From NCBI RefSeq assembly GCF_000787575.1, contig NW_012236517.1, positions 251,272 to 315,271 on the forward strand: 64,000 nt of DNA, written 5' to 3'. A program made the translations under genes and the position numbers. Under the pieces are notes generated by a model, which had not been told where the DNA came from, did not search any database, and was given only the letters and a program-made list of their open reading frames with translations. Shown piece after piece: positions 21,861 through 32,579 of this stretch (position 1 is the first letter of the stretch; each line of letters starts with the position of its first letter). The stretch is from Acytostelium subglobosum LB1 (Eukaryota > Evosea > Eumycetozoa > Acytosteliales > Acytosteliaceae).

Positions 21861-24134
21861 TTAAGATACGCGCCTGCTGGAATTGGATCATGGCTAATGT
21901 TGAAACCCCGCTGGTTGCCAACGCACCGTTATTCTTTGGTTCGGATGTAGATCCACAACCTGTGGAACTTTTTATAGCTCAGTTGAGGGTTTTGTATCCT
22001 CAACGTTCTATAAGGCATCTTATGGCGTCCTTGAAAGGACAAGCTGCCAATTTACTATTATCCGTTCCACAAGGGGAGAGAGAGACATTTGATAATGCTG
22101 CCAACATTCTTATAGCCGCTTATCGGAAGCCATCCCAAGGTCCTGTAGCTGAACTGATGGAGTTGAAACAGTCTCAGTTCCCTACTTTGTCCCTGTTCCT
22201 TGCCAACTTTAAGACAAAGGCGTCTACTGTTCCGCCCGGGGTGATGGGTGAGCAAGTGAAGGTGCTCATGTTGCTCAAAGCCCTGAACCCACAGATTGCT
22301 CAAGTGGTTTCAATGTCAGGTATCCCAGAGACTCTACAAGCCGTCATGGATCGTGTCCTGACCCTGGAATTTGGTGCAAACCAATTCCCAGTAGCCGTTG
22401 CACTATTGCCTGTAGCCCAACAACCAGTGGGCCAACCTATGCTACAACAGGCATTCCCTCAGTTCCCCGGTGTAGACCAACAGGTACCGGTTGGATTGAT
22501 GTCCAATCAATCAAACCTCTGCTATGAATGTAACCAACCAGGTCACATTGCAAGGTACTGCCCCAGCAAGTCCAAGAATAACCAANGCAACAACAACAAT
22601 AACAATAATAATGGCTACAACAGAGGTGGCAGAGGTCGTGGAGGAAGAGGAGATAACAGAAGATACAACAACGGCCGCAACAACAACAACAGAAGAGGTG
22701 GTGGTGGTGGCAACGGTGGAAACTATATCAACACAATCTCGGATAATCAAGCCGACTATAGTAAAGTGCTGACCATCGTTGATGTTCAACCAAACATTGT
22801 GGATGCTGTCATGTCCACCGCTGGAACTCCAGGACTTGATATTAAGACTCTGATGACTGACAACGCGTTACCGTCCGTACAGACTATACTGGAGATCAAC
22901 AACCGTCAGGTTAGAGCGGTTGTGGACACTGGAGCTGTGTACTCACTGGTACGTGAGGACCTGGTGTCCGAGCTTGGTGCAAGAGTAGGTGCGCCAAGGA
23001 GTATTCTAAAAGCTGCCAATGGCACACCAATCAACGTGGTGGGCAGTGTCGAGCTGGTTTTCAAACTGGCCAAGATAGAGACCGTTGTCAGACTACGTGT
23101 CATACAGAAGAGTGATCTGTTATTCAAGTGCGTTCTAGGTTTTGACCTCATGACCGCACTCATGTTGGATGTATTGACAAGCAAGAAGTTAATAACCAAC
23201 AATCAAGGCTGGTCCAGTAAGCTGTTCGCTTCATCGGATGTCAAGACCGCCGTAGGTTCTATCGTGGATGTCACCGAGGCCATAGCCATTGTCAATGAGT
23301 CAATGCCAACTTTAACAAAGTCCAAGCCTGAATCTACAGAGTCAGTGGAGGATGTGTTGAATGACTACGATGATATCTTTGCTAAGAAGTTGGAGAAAGC
23401 TTGCCAAGTCACTGTTGTGGAACATGAGATCAACCTCATCCAAGGTGCAACTCCAACTACTGCCCGTCTCCAACACTTTTCAATCAAAGAGAAGGCATTC
23501 TTGGAGACCGAGATTGATAGACAACTCAAAATGGACTCTATTGAGGACTCTTCATCTCCATTCTCCGCTGCGCCAGTCCTTGTTCCAAAGGGTGACAGCT
23601 ATCGTCTTGTCGTGTCGTACAAGAAATTGAACGACATCACCATCAAAGACAAGTACCCGTTACCAAGGCTGGAGGAGCAATGGGCCAACTTTCATGGTGC
23701 CACTGTGTTCAGTACCATTGATATGTTGAATGGTTACACGCAACTCGCCGTCGCCAAGGCCAGCCGTCCTATGACTGCATTCATCACTCATACTGGTCTT
23801 TACCAATTCAAGAGTTTGCCGCTCGGTCTGTGTAACGCTGTGGCTACATTCTCTCGTTGCATGTACACTATCTTCAAGTCATTGATCAACAAAGGTATAT
23901 TTTTGTACCTCGATGACGTTATTCTCTATTCCAAGTCTCTTCCAGAGCATGTCAAACTACTGCGTCAAGTGTTTGAGATACTACGCAAGCACAACTTCAA
24001 GGTGAACGTCAAGAAGTGTGTCTTTGCCAAAGATCGACTTATCTTTCTTGGCTACCTCATATCCAACAAGGGTCTCCAGGTTGACCCAGCCAAGTGCAAG
24101 GCTCTCCAGGAGCTCAAGCAACCTGTCAATGTCA
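21738..24134 (+). mobile_element. Ty3/gypsy-type LTR retrotransposon fossil (gag, protease, RT), cut by the assembly gap
   Basis: Parts in order: a gag-like region, a CCHC zinc knuckle (CYECNQPGHIARYCP), an Asn/Gly/Arg-rich linker, an aspartic protease with VDTGA, and the start of a reverse transcriptase (YLDDVILYS near 23910). Order and RT style fit the Metaviridae (Ty3/gypsy, as Skipper in D. discoideum). The long frame looks open up to the gap, so the copy may be fairly young. RNase H, integrase and the 3' LTR are not in the window, and one unresolved base lies in the linker. Confidence 0.85.
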
Positions 24135-24234
24135 NNNNNNNNNNNNNNNNNNNNNNNNNNNNNNNNNNNNNNNNNNNNNNNNNNNNNNNNNNNNNNNNNN
24201 NNNNNNNNNNNNNNNNNNNNNNNNNNNNNNNNNN
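24135..24234. other. Assembly gap (100 N)
   Basis: Exactly 100 N, the usual size for a scaffold join of unknown length. The LTR element enters on the left and unrelated minus-strand sequence leaves on the right, so adjacency across the gap is unproven. Confidence 0.95.
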
Positions 24235-25020
24235 CCAGTGTATGAGTGGAACGTCACACCATCTTCTGGAGACTTGATTCTGGATAGTGACTTTCGTGGG
24301 TCGACAATCTGTGCAACTCCAATCAAAAATGGCTTTCGATTGTTCTTATTCATCTTGGCTCCATCGAGCATAAGGTGAGTGACGAGTTCAATCGGGTTTT
24401 CTTTTGAGCTGCCTGGTGTTGGAACAGCATCAGACCTGTGTGTTACAGTCGATGGTGGTGGTAGTGGAGCAGCAACAGACGTATGAGATGTTGACGACGA
24501 TTGCTGAACTGGTGGAGGAGCAATCGATGTTGGTGGTGGAGCAGCAGACGTGTGCAATGTTGACGACGATTGCTGACTTGGTGGAGGAACAATCGATGGT
24601 GGTGGTGGAGCAGTAGCGGACAAATGTGACATAGACGATTGTTGATCTGCCTGTGGTGGAATAGTCAATCATGACAAGAAGAGAGTGAGGATGGTGGGCA
24701 TCCGATCATTGATGAGTGGTCCATCATCTTGAAGTATGCCGCATCAGATTCAAGTGCTCTCTTCAATGTAGACGGCAGGATATTGTAGTATCCATTTGGG
24801 ATCGTTCTGAGGTCTAGTTTGTTCTTGGATATATGCTCCAACGCCAACTTTATCCTGCGCAGAGAGTAGACCCTTGTGTGAAACCGCAATTCTCTCATCC
24901 TCTCAAGCCACTTGTCATCTGGAATCTTGGATTGTACCTTCAACTTGGCAATCTCGAGCAGAGGTATATCTGAATAAGAGAAGGATGTTGAGATTGATTA
25001 GTAAATGATCTAATCAAATG

Positions 25021-25071
<51 letters not shown>

Positions 25072-25409
25072 AGTTGTTCTTTGGTTAGCAATTCATACCC
25101 TTTCTTGCAGTTGCATTGTGTACCTTGTCAGTCGCTTTGATTCGATTCTTAAACTTGACAATCATGCACCTGTTGCATATCTCTGCCAATGACTGCTCGT
25201 TATTGATTACTTTGTGATGGTAATTGAGGTTCTGGACGTGCCGGGCCCAGTTGCTGTTGGCCACTAGATCGTGACATCCAAAGTGATCGCACAACTTGTC
25301 GCGAGCCTTGCCATCTTCTGTTCTCAGATTGGTCAATGTTGTTGTTGTTGTTGGAATGACCTGCCTCTCTTTTTTCCTTTGCCATAATTGAAGACAAACA
25401 ACTGGTTGT
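24235..25409 (-). pseudogene. Broken gene in the fossil cluster: Zn-finger N-terminus, Pro-rich repeat tail
   Basis: Minus strand, probably starting near 25409 (MSNNQLFVFNYGKGKKR). It contains a Cys/His zinc-finger-like stretch (CDHFGCHDL...HVQNLNYHH), a basic segment and a helical segment (LRRIKLALEHISKNKLDLRTIP). An intron made largely of (CAA)n lies between. Downstream is a Pro/Ser-rich tail with three repeats of about 28 residues (PPPSQQSSSTLHTS type) running into the gap. Family unknown. Treated as part of the virus- or plasmid-like fossil cluster; it shows one or two breaks. Confidence 0.4.
25021..25073 (+). repeat. (GTT)n microsatellite
   Basis: About 17 near-perfect GTT units on the plus strand, (CAA)n on the transcribed strand, inside a likely intron of the surrounding minus-strand gene. 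Confidence 0.85.
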
Positions 25410-25711
25410 TTGACATCTTAGTATTTGAATGTTGTATAATTGTTTAATTTAACAATGACATTGTTTGAATAATAAATAAATTTTTATTTGGTGTGGTGTT
25501 GATCTATAATTATAAAAGATAGATATTATTGTTACTCTTGCACAGCAGAATGCTATTACTACTATATTAAGCATCAATTGGCAAGTTATCAATCTTTCTT
25601 GTGACTAACAGGTGAAAATATTAGTCATTTCATTGCTGTCCTTCAAGGATATAAACAGACAAGTTCTCACCTCCCATTGGTCAACCACACGTGGGGGTCC
25701 TTCCTTTTACG

Positions 25712-25984
25712 TCATCCCAGGTACACAATAAGGTGAAGAAGCCTTGGAGGGCTCTCGTGCTTCCTCATCAAGTGCCGCGAGATCAACTTGCCGCAGATGG
25801 CGCACGGTATCCTCTCTGTGTTGTGGGCCTTGATCTTGTCTTTGAACTGCTGGTAGTACTGCTGCATGTATGTCTTGTTGTTGTTGCTGCTGCTCCTGTC
25901 GATGGTATTCTTTACGTCCAGTGGGACTGGGCGAGCCCGTCCCGCTGTAGCTGCCGATGAAGGCGTATTCATCTCTGCGTCCAT
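25712..25984 (-). CDS. Small Zn-finger protein of the fossil cluster
   Basis: Minus-strand frame of about 90 codons with a Ser/Asn-rich N-terminus and a single C2H2-like finger, IPCAICGKLISRHLMRKHE, near the C-terminus. It begins next to a leader sequence that is repeated before the next frame to the right. It looks whole. It probably belongs to the DNA-polymerase-bearing fossil; no role is assigned. Confidence 0.45.
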   Translation of the reverse strand: MDAEMNTPSSAATAGRARPVPLDVKNTIDRSSSNNNKTYMQQYYQQFKDKIKAHNTERIPCAICGKLISRHLMRKHESPPRLLHLIVYLG

Positions 25985-26295
25985 AATGATGGAAGTAGAG
26001 ATTATATTGTGTAGTCTTACCTATCTGGTCTCACATGCTTCTGGTCCCCATACCAGCTTGCAACCCTCAACCCTTGTTATCCAATCAGATCTGGGACGGA
26101 GTATCACCCAGTTCTCAAGGCTAGGCAACTTTACTCTCTGCCTATATGATCGTGGACATTGGACTCTCTTCTCTAACTCGTCAACCCGTGTCTGCAGTTC
26201 CTCCACCTGTTTGAGGGTAAAGCGATACATCTGTTTCCAGTCGTCTATCTCTGTCTTTACGTCCATATTGATGGAAGTAGAGATTATAATGTTGA
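25985..26295 (-). promoter_or_regulatory. Repeated leader sequence before two small fossil-cluster frames
   Basis: A block that reads TATAATCTCTACTTCCATCA on the minus strand, followed by a few bases and ATGGACG, occurs at about 25978-26003 and again at about 26260-26286. Each copy overlaps the start codon of a frame (25984 and 26266). It may be a shared late-type promoter or leader; the function is inferred. Confidence 0.5.
26021..26266 (-). CDS. Small coiled-coil protein of the fossil cluster
   Basis: Minus-strand frame of 81 residues: a predicted coiled coil (QVEELQTRVDELEKRVQ) then a basic, Trp-containing tail. Shares a near-identical leader with the 25712-25984 frame. Function unknown. 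Confidence 0.4.
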   Translation of the reverse strand: MDVKTEIDDWKQMYRFTLKQVEELQTRVDELEKRVQCPRSYRQRVKLPSLENWVILRPRSDWITRVEGCKLVWGPEACETR

Positions 26296-26763
26296 TCCTG
26301 GGCCATATTTCTTGTAGATGGAGAACAACTCGGCAATCATATTGTTCAGTTTATCCTTGTATTGGTCTCGCTCCTTCACCAACTGTACTCTTTGCCGATG
26401 GATATCTTCCTGGGCACACTTATACCAAGTCTTCAATTGTCTCAATGCCCTTGCTGAGTCCTTTTTGTCAAGATATCTGAACATCGATGGGTCAGTGTCC
26501 TCATCTTCATCATAGTCAGAAGGGTCGTCCGAATCATCGACTGACAGGTCGTCGCAATCGCTGTCTGAATCATTATATTTAGACACTGATGCTTTGATAT
26601 CCTGTTCACGCTCCTTTAGAATGCGATCAGTGAGTGAATTTATCTTGTTGGTTAACTCTCCCTGGCTATTGATAAACAATTCCGTGCTGTCTTCCATTAT
26701 ATCCAGTAGTCTATATTTTAAACTCTCCTTCTGTTCTCCAAACTCCAATGGCGAATGATCCAA
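26284..26763 (-). CDS. Acidic coiled-coil protein of the fossil cluster
   Basis: Minus-strand frame of 159 residues. An N-terminal coiled coil (GELTNKINSLTDRILKERE) is followed by an Asp/Ser-rich acidic patch (DDLSVDDSDDPSDYDEDED) and a second helical coil (KTWYKCAQEDIHRQRVQ). It overlaps the end of the DNA polymerase region by about 50 bp in another frame. No family recognised. Confidence 0.45.
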   Translation of the reverse strand: MDHSPLEFGEQKESLKYRLLDIMEDSTELFINSQGELTNKINSLTDRILKEREQDIKASVSKYNDSDSDCDDLSVDDSDDPSDYDEDEDTDPSMFRYLDKKDSARALRQLKTWYKCAQEDIHRQRVQLVKERDQYKDKLNNMIAELFSIYKKYGPGSTL

Positions 26764-28880
26764 CTGGCTTGGTCATGTTCTTGACGCTGGCGTCGGGGCA
26801 GTAGCCCTCGTATCGCAGGTCACCGCACTCCTTGCCCAACTTGGCGTAGTCGAGTGACTTCTTGCCTGTCTTCTCTGTCCATGGCTTGGTCGAGACGAAT
26901 CCATCAGTGTGCACGCGCTTGATGTTGGCAATGTCATCCTTTATTATCGTTCCAATCATCTTGCGACCACGAGAGATGATGAATGGCATGATCCGAGCGA
27001 ATGGAGTGTCGAACATGTCGGTGTTGCAGACTGATTTGATCATCGCGCTGCCATTGGCTGTTGGAGTGATGCGATCGATTGAGTAGTCCTCGTCAACGTT
27101 GATATCAATGTGCTTGATCGTTCTCTGTCCGTCGCTGGTCTTGATGACCTCCTCATCGCACTCCATGTTGACGCACTGCTTGGTCTTGTTGCGCTTGGAG
27201 AGAGCGCCCCAGAGGCGTTGATAGAGACACTTGCAGAGCTCCTCTAATCTAGATTTGGGCTCACATGCATCTATCCAGCCGAGGACCTGATCGATGTACT
27301 TGCCAAACAGATCGGATCCAAACTTCCTACAGCTGCTGTCGTAGATGAGGGCATTGGCCTTGTTGCCGCTCTTCAAGTTGAATGTCAGTCCTAGCTCCTT
27401 GGCAAAGATGAGGTCGTAGTGAGTGTAGTAGTCGTTCTTGTTGTGCTTGAAGGCTCCGTGAGTGCCAACAATGGTGGCACGATAGATACCGAATGGGATT
27501 GACTTCATTGTGGCCAGTTCCTCGTCGGTCAGATGCTGGAACTCGCCGCACTTGATTGGGATCATGAAGCCACTGCTCCTCAAGATGGATGCATACATCC
27601 TAGCGACGTCATACTTGTAGAGAGCTCCTATATGTTGAATAGCCATCATCAAAGGGCCATAGGCTGACTTCTTTATCCACTCGCCCTCCATCTGACCGAT
27701 GGGCTCTGGTTTGACAGTCTTGTTGTACGAGAGGAACAGCTTGATCGCAGCCTTGTTGATGTTCTATCCTGTTGTGTACATGTCGATGACGCCGTTAGTA
27801 TGTTCCTTGAGCATGTCGGCGTCGGCCTTGAACGAGTCCAATGTCTCCTGGAGAGTCATACCCGAGAGGATACGGATGTACTCACATTTGCCTTGATACT
27901 TGCGTTTCTTCCTGTTGATGAACTGCTCCAGGCTGATGGTCGTGTATTCGACGTCATCATAGAGTTGGACCTGATCGCCCTTGAGATACTTGAATGCGAT
28001 TGGTGTGATGTAAGTGTCACGCTCATTGTGTCGTGTATATCTAATGCCCTTACCTGCATAGGTGCCTTCCTTGTCTAGCTTGTAGTGTCCATTGGTTAGT
28101 AAGAGGTTGACCTCTCTGGTTGCCCTCGAGGTCGAGGCGTAGCAGTGATCACCTTTGACGTTGATTTTGATGGTGAGTCTGTCCTCGAGTTCTGGGATCC
28201 GCTTGATTGAGACCTTCTGATCGACATCGAGGTTGAGGAACCTCTTGAGGCGCGATGGCTTGCCGAAGTGCTCTGTGACCTGCTCTGGGTAGGCGTCGTG
28301 GAGGCAGTGATAGAGGCAGTTGTTCCATTCGCCGTCGCAGCCACCTGCCTTGCCCTTTGCTTGATGAACGTAGATGTAGAACGATTTGAATGTGTCAGGC
28401 TCTGCGATTGGTGCTCCATCATACTCGTGAGGATCAAACATGATGATCGGCTCGCCTACCTTGGTGAATGTTCCTGATCGATATTGATGGTTGCCGTAGT
28501 CGAGCACGACCTCTATCCTCGCATTGGCGCCGTAGCGTTGAAGCGTGTTGCTGTCTCGCTGAGCGATTCGTTCGATGTCTGCTCTGCTGTAGTTACCTGT
28601 GAGCTTGATCTCGGTCACGCCCGTCTTCTTGAGTCTGCCGCCAATGTCTCTGGTTGATCTGCTCATTCTATATGTTAACATTGAGATGTTAATTTATATC
28701 ACTTTGAACCTATTTGTTGGCCATCAACTGCTTGTGGATGTAGCCTTGCTTGTGTCGATTGAGATTGGTGCGACCTACCTCGAAGCCGCATTCACATCGT
28801 ACCTTTTGCTTGATGTATGCTTTGTGACGCTCTCTGAACTCTGAGTTCTCGTCCCAATAGTACTCTTTGAATAATGACAT
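26711..28880 (-). mobile_element. Fossil with a family B DNA polymerase (Polinton-, virus- or linear-plasmid-like)
   Basis: Minus strand. The polymerase region spans about 28666-26711. It has a palm motif A (YKYDVARMYAS), a KxxxN/YG-like motif B (CLYQRLWGALSKRN) and motif C (HTDGFVS), in the order of family B polymerases, which suggests a protein-primed type. At 28880-28710, upstream of it, is a 56-codon zinc-finger frame (CECGFEVGRTNLNRHKQ) of a kind common in large DNA viruses. No capsid, ATPase or integrase is seen. About one break is visible in the polymerase, so it is old but not heavily decayed. Polinton, endogenous virus or integrated linear plasmid all remain possible. Confidence 0.6.
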
Positions 28881-29086
28881 GTTATATCTGATAGAGATAA
28901 ATTTAATTTATGAGTTTCCAAAATGGGATGGGCAGATCATCTTCACCACCACACAACCACAAGGCTCAACTTTGAAGCTCTCTCATTCACCATTCACCAA
29001 CAAACATCAACAACAACAAATACTACAACAATCATCCTCATCCAACTTATCTTCACTCCTATCATATCACCTCATTATCAACACAA

Positions 29087-29708
29087 ATGTCTGTCAAAGA
29101 GACTGCGTCAAACATTATTATCGAACACAAAGATCTCACCGATGATGAGAAGGCTGCATGTATCGTGTCACTTGAGGGTGGCGATGACAAAGCCAATACA
29201 ATCATCAATCTCAACAAGTTGCCCGGGCAACTCAAGCTCCACGCCCAGAAGATTGTTCAAGCTGGTAAGTACAAACAACATCGGCGCAGTGTCTTCATTC
29301 GATACTAACATACACACTCAAGCCGGTGCTGCAGGAGTCGGTGGTGGCCAAGCGCGTAAGTAGAAGTGAGAGCGAGTGATGTGTTCGATTGATACTGACA
29401 TTGACCTCTACATAGATCCCTTAAATACTGATCCACTGGTGGACCTTCAAAGATTGGCCGACATTCCAAACTACATTGAGAGAGCAGGTGTTCTTGACAA
29501 GATCGATCAGTTCATTGATTACAACATCGCTGGACACAGGCTGTCTCAGAGATCCAAGCACTCCTTCCTCTATATCGTCAACGGCAGTGGCATTGGGAAG
29601 ACTTGGACTGGATTCCACGCAGGCAATCATTTGATCACCTCTGCTCGATACAACGACTACTCAAGGTATCGAATATTCATAGATCTCTCCAATGGATCCA
29701 GGTAAGTT

Positions 29709-29742
<34 letters not shown>

Positions 29743-31502
29743 TTTGATCTGATACTTATCAAACAACTCCAACAACTAGGTATGACAGCTACATTGACTC
29801 TGCCATCTCAGTTGACACATCGTTGGCTCTCAGAGTTGCAGCATGCTTTCTTGGCACTCATTGGAAGACACTCTTTCTCCGACTTACCGGCTCGGGTGGC
29901 CTCAGTGGCTTCACCTTTTCTTACGTTATGCAATGGTTCGCACCCAAGGTGAACATTGGACAGAGAAGGGTCTTGCTTGCCATTCATCTTGATGAGATCC
30001 AGCTACAACCAACCTTTTCACAGGCAATCCTTCACATCATTGCAGAGTTCATGTGTTCAACAAACTCGGAGTCTCTCGCCAGTTGCCTCAACATTGTCAT
30101 CCTCCCAATATTGACTGGCACCTCCTCCAAAGATCTCAAGCAAAAAGTGACATTGTACGGGTCCAAGCACATCGAGTTGGACCCATTCACCTATGAGCAA
30201 AGTGTTGCCTACATGGACAGCAACATTCCCAACTTTGACGCAGCCTCCAAGGGGGCTCGATTCCAGAGGGTCCTCATGAGCATGGGAGGAGTTCCCCGCA
30301 TCTTGGAGATCTTCAAGGACTGCATCAAGACCGACATCACCCTGGCTCATTTGGATCACATCATTGAATCAACCATGATGAATATCGACACTGCATACAA
30401 AATTGGCGGCCAATGGAGGAGCATCTGCCACACTGAGAGGAATCTTCGCACCATCATTGCCATGTCAATCTCCTCCTTTGATGTACCTCTCGATCACCAA
30501 CTTCCAGACATGGACACCTCAAAAAATCCACCAACGCCCATCACGATTGAAGATGTTACCAGCCATGGTATCATCTTCCTCAAAGAGATACCGAGTACGG
30601 ACTACTTCTACATCGTGTACCCTCTCATTGTGCTCGAGATGCTCAACAAGCGCTTCCATTTCTCCTCCCTCAACCTCATGGAGCCACTCAATCAGCATTG
30701 GGGATGGAAGAAATTCGAAGTGTTCGAGGCAGAGATTGATCTTCTCAAGAACAACGCTCACTTTGATGCTGGATGGAGACAATGCTCAATCAAGTCCTAT
30801 TATACAGACTGTCCAATTGGCGATCGTGTCTTCATGCTCTCACACATGGCCTCAGTTCACAAAGAAGCCAAGCACTTCCTCAAGAAAGAGACTGCCCAAC
30901 CCAGAGGACAAGGCACAGGGTCTGATGATCAGGACGTCCCTTCCAATGTGGTCCACAGTGCGATGTCTGAAGTCCCTCTTGACCAACTCTACAATCATTC
31001 ATTCATCTGTGCACCAGGCAATCCAAGTGTAGACACAAGAGTCTTTAGAGGCATCGTCAACAGACCCCAATCGTTTGCCNTTGGATGTTTGCCAAGCAAC
31101 TCAAGCACACTCAGGATGACGGTGATGCCAATCCGCTAGGACTCGATAGACTGGAGACCATCTACCAAGAATTCAAAGACAGATTGGGAACCTTGCGCAA
31201 CCAGTTCAGGGTCGTATACATCATTTTCACCAACAGAATGGTTACTCAGGATGTCTTGGAAACGTTCTACTCCGACCATGACGGTATGTGCAACTTGATT
31301 GTGATCGCCACCTTTCACTCACTGACTCCGTTGTGATACGTTAGGCGCCATTGTCATCCACAAAGCAAATATTGAGAACTACCTCACTGGTTCATTTTCC
31401 TTGTTTTCCTTGTTTGACGAAGATATGGAGGTTGATCATGATGATGAATCAGATTCGAGATCTGCCAACTCTGATGATGGAGTGGACCCTGATGAGAAGT
31501 AG
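29087..31502 (+). CDS. Crinkler (CRN)-type P-loop NTPase protein with nuclease-like tail
   Basis: Five exons: 29087-29264, 29323-29355, 29416-29701, 29780-31283, 31345-31502. A short helical header (MSVKETASNIIIEH...) and Gly/Ala linker are followed by the NTPase: YIVNGSGIGKTWTG (Walker A), LLAIHLDEIQ (Walker B) and NIVILPILTGTS. This arrangement resembles the NTPase of eukaryotic CRN/RHS-type effectors and their relatives. The tail (FAKQLKHT...FRVVYIIFTNR) resembles the restriction-endonuclease-like domain of that family, then an acidic C-terminus. An unresolved base at 31080 changes the apparent frame, so completeness cannot be judged. A (CAG)n run lies in the third intron. In dictyostelids such proteins are of unknown role. 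Confidence 0.6.
29706..29741 (+). repeat. (CAG)n run in an intron
   Basis: About 11 CAG units directly after the GTAAGTT donor of the CRN-type gene's third intron (29702-29779). Confidence 0.8.
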
Positions 31503-31844
31503 ATGAGGATCGACCAATAAGTTGTCGCCTTCTGATGGCTGCGCATCATCCCTCTCTGTGGCTTTGTCGATCTTACTGCCACCTTTCCAAGCTCGATCGC
31601 AATATACTGGCGTCGTCGTCATCACAATAAACATCCTCTCGGAAGTGCCAGTTATGTTGTCCTAACGCACTCACCAACAACACTCGGAACTTTTGGTTTA
31701 CACTTGGTGTATATTTGGTGTTGTTTTGGTGAACAGTGTGTGAACAATTTGTGAACAATCGGAAGTACGTGCTGGACCAACGTGCTGAGTACACTCCTGG
31801 TAACTCTCTCGGTCGTGCAAACACAGCGCTAACAGATACCGAAA

Positions 31845-31943
31845 GTAGAATTGTAGTAGAATTACAAAAATAACCTCCTCAATTTAGAATTAATTATTAT
31901 TATTATTTCCAACTTCCAAACTCTATTTCTACTACAATTCTAC
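31845..31943. mobile_element. MITE-like foldback element, copy 1
   Basis: 99 bp bounded by inverted repeats GTAGAATTGTAGTAG and CTACTACAATTCTAC, with an AT-rich non-coding middle. A second copy lies 63 bp downstream. Size and termini fit a miniature inverted-repeat element; no parent transposon is seen here. Confidence 0.6.
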
Positions 31944-32006
31944 ATTGATTAGACAGATACTCTTTTTCCAACGTGCTCACTGCTATGGCGGTGACAGGTA
32001 CTGAAA

Positions 32007-32104
32007 GTAGAATTGTAGTAGAATTAGGAAAATTACCTCCTGGATTTAGGATTAATTATTTTTATTATTTTGAACTTTAAAACTCTATTTCTACTACATT
32101 CTAC
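32007..32104. mobile_element. MITE-like foldback element, copy 2
   Basis: 98 bp with the same inverted ends as copy 1 (one-base difference at the right end) and a similar AT-rich core. The flanks also match (GAAAGTAG before, ACAGATAC after), so the pair may be a duplication of about 160 bp rather than two insertions. An unresolved base adjoins the right end. Confidence 0.6.
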
Positions 32105-32370
32105 NTGTTGATACAGATACCTATTTTAAAGTTGAAGAGTATATAAAACTATAAGGGGAAGTCAAAAATGAAGGAGCGCCAGCTCCGGAATGCCAGCGAA
32201 GCCAGCGACTGTGAGTTATCCACACACAACCAATAACAACACCCTACACTGGATCAAGCCTAGACTAGACTAGTCAATAAATCAATCAAGACAAATCGGA
32301 GAGGCCTATGGATTACATTTGAATCTATCTATATGAAGGTTGCTGGAAAATTATAACTTTACTAGAGATA

Positions 32371-32444
32371 ATAAACTTATATCATTTAGGAATTATTGTT
32401 GGCCATCAACTGTTTGTGAATCTAGCCCTGCTTGTATCGATTCA
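32371..32444 (-). repeat. Diverged second copy of the fossil's zinc-finger end
   Basis: About 75 bp match 28690-28767 in the same orientation with scattered differences, including the segment for the HKQGYIHKQLMAN end of the zinc-finger frame. It marks a second copy or a duplicated boundary of the DNA-polymerase fossil on the far side of the CRN-type gene. Confidence 0.65.
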
Positions 32445-32579
32445 ACAACAGTGAACAAACAGATGGAATGCTCGCGACCAAAAGTCAACACAATGCGTCA
32501 TTTGTTTCCGACTTGGTCCATAGCTTGATGTCACGGTAGAAAGAGATGGCGGTCAATGCCAAATGGCTGTAGTCGTCGA

